DNA of 64,000 nt, from assembly GCA_030538275.1 (NCBI GenBank), contig JAUNUH010000001.1:186001-250000 (forward strand), in the 5' to 3' direction. Position numbers and translations under genes: made by a program. The notes under the pieces were generated by a model that saw only the letters and a list, made by a program, of their open reading frames with translations, was not told the origin of the DNA and did not search any database. The stretch comes from Flavobacteriaceae bacterium. Lineage in GTDB: Bacteria > Bacteroidota > Bacteroidia > Flavobacteriales > Weeksellaceae. Positions 18,553 through 26,162 of the stretch are shown in pieces (positions within the stretch are counted from its first letter, which is position 1; each line of letters starts with the position of its first letter).

Positions 18553-18706
18553 GGGCGGCTTTTCCGGCTTTACGTTATATCCCACAGGCCGTGTGCTTAG
18601 AAAAAATCGATGTCTGCCGGGTTCCGCTCATCGCTCCACCCGTCACACACCGTTTTTTCTTAGCGCACACAGCCCGCGTGATGCCACTACAATCCGGGCC
18701 GCAATT
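18553..18706. repeat. Structured intergenic element, copy 2
   Basis: It shares with the copy at 8951 the left flank (GGGCGGCTTT, CGGCTTT, TATATC), the loop GCTCATCGCTCCAC and the right flank (GTGATGCC, CAATCC, CCGC, ATT). The stem sequences differ: 18591-18606 pairs with 18653-18670, again with two extra bases on the 3' side, and 18608-18622 pairs with 18638-18652 at 12 of 15 positions. The open frames crossing it are most likely spurious. It sits in the 361-base gap between lpdA and dnaE; nothing was seen in the remainder (18707-18819) beyond C-rich, AT-rich sequence. Confidence 0.8.
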
Positions 18707-18819
18707 CCTCCCAAACAATTCAATATCCCTCCCTCAACCCCAAAAAATTGAACAAATAAATCCCCACCATCAGCCTATCTTTTATTGCCTTTTACAGAAA
18801 ATCACAAACCAAATTCACA

Positions 18820-21792
18820 CTATCCAGATTCTTGCAAAAATCGTACATCTGGCATAAAAGCTAATTTAATCATCTGAGAAACTTCCAATGTATAAAAACC
18901 AAATTCCTGCGTCACCTTTCCTATAAGTTCATAAATTCCCTTACCCCGAAAAGGATATTTGGCAGCCACCTGCGGAAAGTGAACCGTGTCCACCCAATGA
19001 CCCTCACGATCTAGAAAAGTTCCAAAATGCATCACTTCTTTTTTATAAGTTTTGGTATATTTTGCAGTAACCAAATAAGCATAAATCCTTACAATCCTCC
19101 CCACATGCACCGGTAAATCTTTGGCCAGCAATCCCTCCGGAACCTGCTCTTTTGTTAATGAAAAAGGATCCATCAACGAAAATCCCAATAATTCTAATTG
19201 CTCAAAAGCTTCTTCTAAGGGCTGGGTGGTGAGTAGAGGCATCACAAATTTCCTTTCTGGTGTAGGAAAAAGCTCATTTGATTTCAAACTACTTTTGTGT
19301 TTGGAAATCAGCGCATGCGCCTGCCACAACAAATTTCTCTTGGGAACACCCGTGAATCGAAAAGCATTAATCCGAATTAGAATATCCATTTGTTCTATCC
19401 CTAATTTAACCCGATTCACAAAATCTTGAAACGAACAAAATTCACCGTTCGCAGAGCGTTCTTCAAGAATTTGATGAATCGAATTTGTATCAAAATTTTG
19501 TAATAAATCAAATCCTAAAAAAATATCTTTACCATCAATAACAGTTTGTGCACAACTGCGATTGACGCAAGGCGCATGCAAAACCCCACCATTCATTCTA
19601 GCCTCGTGAAAATATAATTCCCGCGAATAATAGCCACCACCATTATTAATCACCGCTACCATATATTCCAGCGGAAAATAACATTTGAGAAACAAACTTT
19701 GATAACTCTCTACCGCATACGACGCCGAATGCCCTTTGGCAAAAGCATATCCAGCAAAACTCTCGATTTGTCTCCAGATATCTTTTACCAAATCACCATC
19801 ATATCCTTTTTGAACACAATTGTTAAAGAATTTTTGTTGAACCAGATGCATTTCATTTCTCGACCTGAATTTCCCGCTCATCCCGCGACGCAATACATCG
19901 GCCTCACCCAAATCAAGACCCGCAAAAAGATGCGCCACTTTTATCACATCTTCTTGATAGACCATCACGCCATAAGTATCAGGCATGATTTGGTATAATT
20001 CTGGAGGCGCCATTTCACGCCTTTTTTCATCGTGATGCCGCAGCAGATATTCACGCATCATCCCACTTTGCGCCACACCTGGGCGTATGATAGAACTCGC
20101 TGCAACCAATAGTAAATAATTATCTACTTTTAATTTCCGAATCAGCATTCGCATGGCAGGCGACTCTACATAAAAACAGCCGATACAATTGCCTTCGCTA
20201 ATCATTTTGTTCACTTTTTTATCCGTAAAAAAAGATTTTGTCTGGTGAAGATCAGGCAACGGCACTTCGGGACGATTGTATTGGATAATTTCCAAGGCTT
20301 CCTTGATTTTTCCCAGTCCGCGCTGCCCAAGAATATCGTATTTGTACAATCCAGCATCTTCTGCAATCACCATATCAAAATGTGTAGTAGGAAATCCTTT
20401 GGGCGGCAAATCGGTGGCAGTAAAATAATGAATCGGTTTTTCTGAAATTAATATACCACCCGCATGAACACTACGCAAATTAGGAAAATCATGCAATAAT
20501 TTGCCATATTGGTGCACATATCGCGCGTATCCGTCGAGTTGCTGCGGATGGTATTTTCCATCAGATAAAATATCGATTTCGTGTTTTGGCAAACCAAATA
20601 CCTTGCCCAGCTCACGCATTGCAGCACTATGCCGATAAGTAGAGTAGGTGGCCAAAAGCGCAGTTTCACCATTTTTTCCATAAGTGTTAAAAATATATTG
20701 CGTTACGTCGTCGCGATCACGCCAAGAGAAATCCAAATCAAAATCTGGCGGGCTGGTTCGATAAACATTCATGAATCGCTCAAAATACAAATTGAGCTCA
20801 ATAGGATCCACATCTGTAATCCGCAGCAAATAAGCCACAATAGAGTTGGCACCACTTCCCCTACCTACATAAAAATAGTTTTTACGCCGCGCATAACTTA
20901 TGATGTCCCAATTAATCAAAAAAAACGGGACAAAATCCATTTCTATAATCGTATTTAATTCTTTTTCAATACGTTGGGTGATTTCTGGCGTGGCAATAGG
21001 ATAGCGTTCAGACAGGTTTTCTTGGCATAATTTTCTGAGTAATTGGATGTCATTTTGTTGATTGTTGGTAAATTTTTTCTTGTTTTGATGTCCTTGTTGA
21101 AAATAAAATTCAGTCTCACAACTCTCAATCAATTGTTGTGTGTTTTTTATTAAAAATGGAAAATCTTGTAAACGTTCGAGTAATTGCTCTTTTGGAAGCA
21201 TCATTTCAGTAGGTGAACCCTGTTCAGTAAATTCCAGCTTACTCAAAAGGGTGTTTTTGTCAACTGCACGCATGAGCCTATGCAGATTGAAATCATTTTT
21301 ATTTTTGAATGAATTGGCCAGACAAAGCACCCATAAATTTTGATTATGTATATGATGATTAAAAGCAATTTTTCTAAGATCCTTGATATCTACTCCAATT
21401 TTTTCATTCGGCCTGAATTTTTCTTTTTCTAAATGTAAAATCTGTTCAAATGGATAAATAAAAATTACTTCATCAATATCAGGTGCTTGCTCGGGCAGCG
21501 GTTTATGGGAGTGTAAATGTTCAGACAAAAACCGGTTGAGTTGTAAATACCCGTTGTTGGTTTGGGCAATGGCGATATAGAGTTGCTTCATTCCGTTGCG
21601 CATATCGATTCCTGCTAAGGCTTTGATTTGATATTCTGCCGCCAGCCTGAAGAAGTTGAGCGTGGCCGAAGTGTTATTTATATCGGTAATCGCAATACTC
21701 TCATAACCCATATCCTTAGCCATTTTCAGCAAATCCTCTTCCGAAAAGGTGCCGTATCGCAGACTGTAATATGTGTGGTTGTTAAGATACAT
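18820..21792 (-). CDS. DnaE-type DNA polymerase III alpha subunit (second, damage-linked copy)
   Basis: 990 residues, much shorter than the 1,400-plus residue replicative DnaE of this phylum. The polymerase core has RGSGANS (311-317) and the aspartate motif PDFDLD (349-354). The N-terminal PHP domain looks degraded: the usual HxH is LNNH (residues 3-6) and the usual TDHGN is TDINN (36-40), so proofreading through PHP is unlikely. An OB-fold region lies at the C-terminus. With the Y-polymerase 97 bases upstream and the S24 regulator, it forms a mutagenic translesion cassette comparable to ImuB-DnaE2 (ImuC); no ImuA is seen. Confidence 0.9.
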   Translation of the reverse strand: MYLNNHTYYSLRYGTFSEEDLLKMAKDMGYESIAITDINNTSATLNFFRLAAEYQIKALAGIDMRNGMKQLYIAIAQTNNGYLQLNRFLSEHLHSHKPLPEQAPDIDEVIFIYPFEQILHLEKEKFRPNEKIGVDIKDLRKIAFNHHIHNQNLWVLCLANSFKNKNDFNLHRLMRAVDKNTLLSKLEFTEQGSPTEMMLPKEQLLERLQDFPFLIKNTQQLIESCETEFYFQQGHQNKKKFTNNQQNDIQLLRKLCQENLSERYPIATPEITQRIEKELNTIIEMDFVPFFLINWDIISYARRKNYFYVGRGSGANSIVAYLLRITDVDPIELNLYFERFMNVYRTSPPDFDLDFSWRDRDDVTQYIFNTYGKNGETALLATYSTYRHSAAMRELGKVFGLPKHEIDILSDGKYHPQQLDGYARYVHQYGKLLHDFPNLRSVHAGGILISEKPIHYFTATDLPPKGFPTTHFDMVIAEDAGLYKYDILGQRGLGKIKEALEIIQYNRPEVPLPDLHQTKSFFTDKKVNKMISEGNCIGCFYVESPAMRMLIRKLKVDNYLLLVAASSIIRPGVAQSGMMREYLLRHHDEKRREMAPPELYQIMPDTYGVMVYQEDVIKVAHLFAGLDLGEADVLRRGMSGKFRSRNEMHLVQQKFFNNCVQKGYDGDLVKDIWRQIESFAGYAFAKGHSASYAVESYQSLFLKCYFPLEYMVAVINNGGGYYSRELYFHEARMNGGVLHAPCVNRSCAQTVIDGKDIFLGFDLLQNFDTNSIHQILEERSANGEFCSFQDFVNRVKLGIEQMDILIRINAFRFTGVPKRNLLWQAHALISKHKSSLKSNELFPTPERKFVMPLLTTQPLEEAFEQLELLGFSLMDPFSLTKEQVPEGLLAKDLPVHVGRIVRIYAYLVTAKYTKTYKKEVMHFGTFLDREGHWVDTVHFPQVAAKYPFRGKGIYELIGKVTQEFGFYTLEVSQMIKLAFMPDVRFLQESG

Positions 21793-21798
21793 TTTTTT

Positions 21799-21838
21799 AG
21801 TTATCAGTTCAGAGTTTAGAGTTATGAGTGTTCAGTTG
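21799..21838. repeat. Degenerate heptanucleotide array A (AGTTnnG, about 5.5 units)
   Basis: Units in plus orientation are AGTTATC, AGTTCAG, AGTTTAG, AGTTATG, AGTGTTC and AGTTG, in strict 7-base steps. It lies between the Y-polymerase stop and the dnaE start, starting 6 bases upstream of dnaE, and would be transcribed in the operon mRNA. Confidence 0.65.
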
Positions 21839-21847
21839 TTTTTTCAT

Positions 21848-21882
21848 TCTTAAATCTTCCGTCTTAAGTCTTTCCTCTTTCT
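21848..21882. repeat. Degenerate heptanucleotide array B (TCTTnnn, 5 units)
   Basis: Units in plus orientation are TCTTAAA, TCTTCCG, TCTTAAG, TCTTTCC and TCTTTCT, in strict 7-base steps. It starts 9 bases after array A. On the mRNA (minus) strand it is purine-rich (AAGAnnn). The two arrays fill about three quarters of the 97-base intercistronic gap. Confidence 0.65.
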
Positions 21883-21889
21883 ATAAAAA

Positions 21890-23104
21890 TCATACATGTC
21901 TGTGAGCCAGTACAGTAGGCGGCTCTCCGTTGAACGGGTTAAAGTCGTTGCCGATGCTGTGGGTATCCATGCAATTGGCACGAATCACGCTACGACTACC
22001 AAAGCGCTGGCGTATTTTGTCCATAGCATCATATAAATTGGCAGTTTTACGCACATCTTCGAACATAGAAATTTGGTAGCTTCCGCTGGTAATATCGCTA
22101 CATTTTACTCCGATAAGCCGCACCAACAATCGTTTGTCGTATAATTTTTGAAATAATTCCAGTGCCAATGGCATGATGATGTGATCGGCAGCTGTGTAGG
22201 GAATTTTTACTTGCTTGGAATAGGTATTAAAATCGGAATATCTAATTTTTACACTTATACATCCAGTCAAGCGATTGCCTCTGCGCAACAGATACGCCAG
22301 GTTTTCGGCCATAGCCAGCACATACCGGGTGAGCATGTCCATATCTGTAGTGTCTTTTCCAAAGGTACGCTCATTAGAAATAGATTTACGCTCGTGATAT
22401 TTGATTACTGGTGAATGGTCTATGCCTTGAGCTTTGTACCACAGCGATGTGCCGTGTTTTCCGAGTACATTTTCTACCATATCTCGTGGCATTTCCTGTA
22501 ACAGGCTTATTTGTTTGATGCCGAGATGACACAAGGTCTGGTAGGTTTTTTCGCCTACTCCTGGAATTTTTTGTATAGACAGAGGAGAAAGGAATTTTTT
22601 TTCCATTCCGTAATCTATTTTTAATTGATTGTTGGGTTTTGCTTCATTGGTAGCAATTTTAGAAACTGTTTTGTTTTCTGATAGGCCAAACGAAATCGGC
22701 AATCCAGTTTGTTTGATTACTTTTTCACGCAGTTCGCTGGCGTATTTATAACAACCAAAAAATTTGTCCATTCCCGTCATATCGGCATAGAATTCATCGA
22801 CACTTGCTTTTTCGAGTATGGGCACGTTTTCTTGTAAAATTTCGGTTACCATACGCGAAAACTTGCTGTAGGTTCCAGCGTTTCCACGAATCACAATTGC
22901 CTGCGGGCACATCATTTGCGCCAGCTTCATCGACATGCCTGAATGCGCACCAAAAGCCCGAGCTTCGTAGCTTGCGGCAGATACTACGCCACGACTTCCC
23001 GTTCCGCCCACAAGAATAGGCTTTCCCACCAGCCTACTATCGAGCAATCGCTCACATGAGACGAAAAAAGTGTCTAAATCTAAATGTAAAATACTTCTTG
23101 TCAC
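21890..23104 (-). CDS. Y-family DNA polymerase (Pol IV / ImuB-like)
   Basis: 404 residues of a translesion polymerase. Catalytic carboxylates are present: Asp9 (HLDLDTFF), Asp103 and Glu104 (SVDEFYAD). So unlike classical ImuB it should be active. HhH motif IPGVGEKT lies at about 190. QISMF near 346 is a probable beta-clamp-binding motif. The ATG at 23104 follows a minus-strand -7 box by 18 bases. It is divergent from the S24 regulator, sharing a promoter region with three operator-like boxes, and upstream of the second dnaE. Confidence 0.93.
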   Translation of the reverse strand: MTRSILHLDLDTFFVSCERLLDSRLVGKPILVGGTGSRGVVSAASYEARAFGAHSGMSMKLAQMMCPQAIVIRGNAGTYSKFSRMVTEILQENVPILEKASVDEFYADMTGMDKFFGCYKYASELREKVIKQTGLPISFGLSENKTVSKIATNEAKPNNQLKIDYGMEKKFLSPLSIQKIPGVGEKTYQTLCHLGIKQISLLQEMPRDMVENVLGKHGTSLWYKAQGIDHSPVIKYHERKSISNERTFGKDTTDMDMLTRYVLAMAENLAYLLRRGNRLTGCISVKIRYSDFNTYSKQVKIPYTAADHIIMPLALELFQKLYDKRLLVRLIGVKCSDITSGSYQISMFEDVRKTANLYDAMDKIRQRFGSRSVIRANCMDTHSIGNDFNPFNGEPPTVLAHRHV

Positions 23105-23122
23105 CTTTTCAAATTATAGATG

Positions 23123-23130
23123 CAAATATA
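23123..23130 (-). promoter_or_regulatory. -7 box (TATATTTG, minus strand) of the Y-polymerase operon
   Basis: CAAATATA on the plus strand. It touches box 1 of the operator array (23132) and predicts a transcript start about 13 bases before the ATG at 23104. Repressor on boxes 1 and 2 would block it. Confidence 0.6.
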
Positions 23131-23131
23131 T

Positions 23132-23180
23132 GGAAAAACTCCTATCAAATGGAAATATTCCAACAATATGGAATTATTCC
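23132..23180. promoter_or_regulatory. Triple operator array, GGAA-N3-TTCC at 19-bp steps
   Basis: Box 1 GGAAAAACTCC (23132-23142, one base off symmetry), box 2 GGAAATATTCC (23151-23161) and box 3 GGAATTATTCC (23170-23180). Starts are exactly 19 bp apart, just under two helical turns. The array is bracketed by -7 boxes facing outward. It is the likely operator of the S24 regulator encoded at 23322, by analogy with LexA-type autoregulation; the binding protein is inferred. Confidence 0.7.
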
Positions 23181-23192
23181 AAAAAATCATTG

Positions 23193-23200
23193 TATCTTTG
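23193..23200 (+). promoter_or_regulatory. -7 box (TATCTTTG) of the S24 regulator gene
   Basis: TATCTTTG matches TAnnTTTG. Box 3 of the operator array occupies its -33 region. The predicted leader to the ATG at 23322 is about 115 bases and holds only a 12-codon frame (23280-23318) that ends 3 bases before the ATG. Confidence 0.55.
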
Positions 23201-23321
23201 TTTCTGATAATGAATCAAGTATCGATTTTTTAAAAAAATATTCTGAATTTTGATTTATATAATGAAAAGGTAAAACGAAATGTTGATGCGTTTAACTATG
23301 AATAAAATTAATAATTAAGAA

Positions 23322-24062
23322 ATGATTCCTATTGAAAATCAACGATTAAGGGAATTGCGTGAAGAATTGGGATATACCCAGACGGAATTTGCGGCTATGA
23401 TTGGAGCAGGCAGTTCGACTGTGGATATTGAGCGCGGCAAGGTAAAATTGAATGGGGTAGTGGTGAAGGAGCTTTATCGCAGATTTGGTATCAACCCCAT
23501 TTGGTTATTTGGTGAAAACACGCATAAAAGAATTCGAGAAGAAAAGTTGACAGTAATGCCGCGTGTCATTACAGTAGATGCAGAGGGTTTAGAAAATATT
23601 GTATTGGTGAGCCAAAAGGCGGCGGCAGGATACGGTTTGAATATAGAAGACAGCCAATGGTTGTCTGCGCTGCCCCAGTTTCAGATTCCATTGCCAGAGT
23701 ATCGGAATTCTAGTTTTCGAGGGTTTGAAGTGCAGGGTGACAGTATGCTGCCACTGGTAAAGGATAAGAGTTGGGTGATTTGTAGTGCGGTAGAAAGTTT
23801 GGACCAAATCAAGAATAATGAGATTTATGTAATTGTTGAGCAGGAAAGTATTCGGTTAAAAGTTATTCAAAAAGATGATATGCAGAAAAAATTAAAACTT
23901 ATATCTTTGAATCCAGAATATGCAGAAATGGAGACCGAATATGAAAATGTGGTTGAAGTTTGGCACTTTCACAGTCAATTGAATTTCGGAAAAAACAATG
24001 ATTTAATAACTCTGAATCAAATTTATACCGAGATTCAAGAAATTAAACAAAAATTAATGTAA
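23322..24062 (+). CDS. LexA/CI-like XRE-S24 transcriptional regulator
   Basis: 246 residues. An HTH of XRE type lies at about 8-62 (LRELREELGYTQTEFAAMIG, then STVDIERGK). The C-terminal S24 peptidase has the nucleophile Ser141 (VQGDSMLP) and the general-base Lys180 (IRLKV). A candidate Ala102-Gly103 self-cleavage bond sits in KAAAGYG, 39 residues before the serine, spacing close to that in LexA and UmuD. It is predicted to repress itself and the divergent polymerase operon until RecA filaments trigger cleavage. Confidence 0.9.
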   Translation: MIPIENQRLRELREELGYTQTEFAAMIGAGSSTVDIERGKVKLNGVVVKELYRRFGINPIWLFGENTHKRIREEKLTVMPRVITVDAEGLENIVLVSQKAAAGYGLNIEDSQWLSALPQFQIPLPEYRNSSFRGFEVQGDSMLPLVKDKSWVICSAVESLDQIKNNEIYVIVEQESIRLKVIQKDDMQKKLKLISLNPEYAEMETEYENVVEVWHFHSQLNFGKNNDLITLNQIYTEIQEIKQKLM

Positions 24063-24079
24063 TAGTATTATTAATACAT

Positions 24080-24087
24080 TAAATTTG
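24080..24087 (+). promoter_or_regulatory. -7 box (TAAATTTG) of the thioredoxin gene
   Basis: TAAATTTG is 23 bases before the ATG at 24111 and 17 bases after the regulator's stop. Confidence 0.45.
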
Positions 24088-24110
24088 CAAAAAAGATTGA
24101 AATATTAATT

Positions 24111-24413
24111 ATGGCAAGTTTTCAGGAAATAGTAAAATCAAATCATTTGGTTTTGGTAGAGTTTTGGGCAGATTGGTGCGGGCCGTGTAAGATGTTGGCT
24201 CCCATTTTGGAACAAGTAAAAAATCATATGGGTGATAAAATTAAAGTTGTTACCATAGATGTGGAAAAGAATGAAAAGCTCGTTGCGCAGATGATGATTG
24301 CAGGGGTTCCTACACTTATGATTTTTAGAAATGGTGAACAGGTCTGGAAAGAAAGTGGAGTTTTGCAATCTCAAGACCTTATTCGGATTATCGAGAAAGA
24401 ACTTGAAAAATGA
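24111..24413 (+). CDS. trxA: Thioredoxin
   Basis: 100 residues with one thioredoxin fold, redox site WCGPC (22-26), and the cis-proline GVPTLMIF near residue 66. It lacks a signal peptide and so acts in the cytoplasm. It overlaps mgsA by 4 bases (ATGA), indicating translational coupling. Whether it is the main thioredoxin or a paralogue cannot be decided from the window. Confidence 0.93.
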   Translation: MASFQEIVKSNHLVLVEFWADWCGPCKMLAPILEQVKNHMGDKIKVVTIDVEKNEKLVAQMMIAGVPTLMIFRNGEQVWKESGVLQSQDLIRIIEKELEK

Positions 24414-24862
24414 GTTCACGCAATATCCCTGTCAAGAAAACCATTGCACTCGTGGCGCATGACCACAAAAAAGATGAATTGCTAGATTGGATAGAAAAAC
24501 ATAAAATTGAGCTTAAAAAACATCAATTATTGGCCACTGCTACGACGGGAAAATTGATAGAGGAGAAATTAAAAGTAAAAGTAGATCGAGTCTTGAGCGG
24601 TCCGTTGGGAGGCGACCAACAAGTAGGCGCCATGATAGCCAATGGTGATATTCAAATGGTGATTTTCTTTTGGGATCCGATGGAGGCACAGCCTCATGAC
24701 TCGGATGTCAAGGCACTTTTGCGTTTGGGAGTTGTGTGGAATATTCCTATGGCTTGTAATCCAGCTACCGCAGATTTTGTTTTGGAATCTCAACTCATGA
24801 CACAGAACTATCAAGCTGAAATTACAGATTATACGTATTACTTGAACCGGAAAATTAATTAG
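24410..24862 (+). CDS. mgsA: Methylglyoxal synthase
   Basis: Converts dihydroxyacetone phosphate to methylglyoxal, a bypass of lower glycolysis under phosphate limitation. The 150 residues show KTIALVAHDHKKDEL, the phosphate-binding TATTGKLI, SGPLGGDQQVG, the catalytic region FFWDPMEAQPHDSDVKALLRL and NPATADF, all family signatures. It is coupled to trxA. The 83-base gap after it holds only a small palindrome. Confidence 0.95.
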   Translation: MSSRNIPVKKTIALVAHDHKKDELLDWIEKHKIELKKHQLLATATTGKLIEEKLKVKVDRVLSGPLGGDQQVGAMIANGDIQMVIFFWDPMEAQPHDSDVKALLRLGVVWNIPMACNPATADFVLESQLMTQNYQAEITDYTYYLNRKIN

Positions 24863-24892
24863 GGAAAAATTTTGCCCAACTTGTAGTATTTG

Positions 24893-24909
24893 AAAGGAAT
24901 AATTCCTTT
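24893..24909. repeat. 17-base palindrome downstream of mgsA
   Basis: AAAGGAAT-A-ATTCCTTT is perfectly symmetric around one base. It contains GGAATAATTCC, the reverse complement of operator box 3 at 23170. It lies between two convergent genes, so a promoter role is unlikely, and no strong T-run follows. Confidence 0.4.
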
Positions 24910-24945
24910 ATTATTTAAAATATTACGAATTTATAAGCTATCGCC

Positions 24946-25584
24946 TCAATCGATGACAAAATCCCAACCCCAGGGTTTACCGGGGTTTTGTACAGTTTGA
25001 GTTAAATCAAAAGTTACTGTAAAGACTCTGTCGGTATTTACTCTGCGTAAATTATAGCTAAAATATTTATTGGGCACCAAATCAATCCACCAAACATTTC
25101 CGATGGCTGGGGGTAACATGTCGGCAGTTTGTTGATCGGCAGGGAAAATTTGCCGAGTGGATGCACCAAAATTTAATGTGTGACCACCATACATTGTCAA
25201 TTCTTCTGGACGGCCAGTAGAATATCGATGGTCGTGTTTTAATTGTAAATTATCATTCCGTAAATTCAACACCCAAGTTCGGGAACTGTCTTGTCCTACA
25301 AAAAATGGAATTTTGATTTGCGATTCTTTACAACTTCGAACATGCATTACAAGGCGTTTTCCTGCAAACATAGTGTCGTTTTCTCCACCAGCAGTAATTT
25401 TTCCTTCATAGGAATTGCCGCATATTTCTTTTAGATTTTTCCAGAAAACATATTGTGTAGAATCCCTTTGGGGAGTCAAATCAGTTTTTACCTCTTGGTA
25501 AACAGCATTTTGAGATGGTTGATTACACGAAATTATTTGAAAGAATAGGGTAAAACATACCAATGCAGAAATAATCAATTTCAT
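24946..25584 (-). CDS. Unknown secreted lipoprotein
   Basis: 212 residues with a lipobox ending at Cys20 (QIISCNQ). The mature part is beta-rich and has conserved-looking WKNLKEICGNSYEGKI and RSCKESQIKIPF, so two cysteines could form a disulfide, and TTTP-like polar stretches are absent. Its end has GKPWGWDFVID. Similar lipoproteins of unknown role occur across Bacteroidota. It is followed on the same strand by nothing within the gap to mgsA. Confidence 0.75.
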   Translation of the reverse strand: MKLIISALVCFTLFFQIISCNQPSQNAVYQEVKTDLTPQRDSTQYVFWKNLKEICGNSYEGKITAGGENDTMFAGKRLVMHVRSCKESQIKIPFFVGQDSSRTWVLNLRNDNLQLKHDHRYSTGRPEELTMYGGHTLNFGASTRQIFPADQQTADMLPPAIGNVWWIDLVPNKYFSYNLRRVNTDRVFTVTFDLTQTVQNPGKPWGWDFVID

Positions 25585-25612
25585 AGAAAAATTTATTTTT
25601 AATTAAATTTAA

Positions 25613-25987
25613 TTATTTCATAGAATCCCAAAACATTTTGATAGCACCAATTATCATCACAGTGCCAAAAACTCTTTTCAGCATTTTTCCATCGAGATTT
25701 ACCGCAAGTTTAGACCCGAAATAGCCGCCTAAAAGCACTGCTGCTGCCAAAAAGACGACATACTTCCAATTGATGTAGCCTGCTTTTGAATAATTCATGG
25801 CGGCCATGATGGCTACTGGCAATACCAAAACGCCAATACTAGTACCTTGAGCTTGGTGTTGTGGCATGCCCATTACCATAACCAGCATAGGAACCATAAC
25901 AAGACCGCCGCCAACACCGGCAATTCCTCCAATAAATCCAGCTAGAATACCAACAAATATCAATATGAGAATTTGCTCCAATTTCAT
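25613..25987 (-). CDS. Half-size TauE/SafE (TSUP) family membrane protein
   Basis: 124 residues with four predicted membrane helices and the TSUP signature GGIAGVGGGLVMVPMLV at about 20-36. Full-length TSUP anion exporters have about 250 residues made of two such halves, so this one probably works as a dimer or with a partner outside the window. It lies 28 bases upstream of the lipoprotein gene at 24946-25584 and may be co-transcribed with it. Substrate (sulfite, sulfonate or other anion) is unknown. Confidence 0.85.
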   Translation of the reverse strand: MKLEQILILIFVGILAGFIGGIAGVGGGLVMVPMLVMVMGMPQHQAQGTSIGVLVLPVAIMAAMNYSKAGYINWKYVVFLAAAVLLGGYFGSKLAVNLDGKMLKRVFGTVMIIGAIKMFWDSMK

Positions 25988-26008
25988 TCAGATTTTTAAT
26001 TATGCATG

Positions 26009-26016
26009 CAAATTTA
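26009..26016 (-). promoter_or_regulatory. -7 box (TAAATTTG, minus strand) of the TSUP gene
   Basis: CAAATTTA on the plus strand, 21 bases before the ATG at 25987. Confidence 0.45.
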
Positions 26017-26162
26017 CCTTAATTATTAGAAAATTTACAGAACCAAGGTTACAGAGCCATTATAATTTTGTTAAAAAAATCATGAAAATCTCCGAATTTT
26101 TGGGTCAATGAATAATTTTAAAGGAAATTTGTAATAAAAGCGGCAGTTTATAGTATGCCAAT

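Noticed and set aside
18524..18857. Open frames of 75 and 88 residues crossing the structured element at 18553
   Set aside because: They run through the hairpin and its flanks, and no open frame of similar length crosses the copy at 8951. Coding potential comes from the GC-rich repeat, not from a gene.
23056..23253. 65-residue plus-strand frame across the operator array
   Set aside because: It overlaps the start of the Y-polymerase gene and the regulatory region. No family resemblance, and the AT-rich coding looks random.
24896..24906. GGAATAATTCC as a fourth site of the S24 operator
   Set aside because: It matches box 3 on the other strand, but it lies between convergent genes with no promoter, and about one such site is expected by chance in a window of this composition. 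Kept only as a palindrome.
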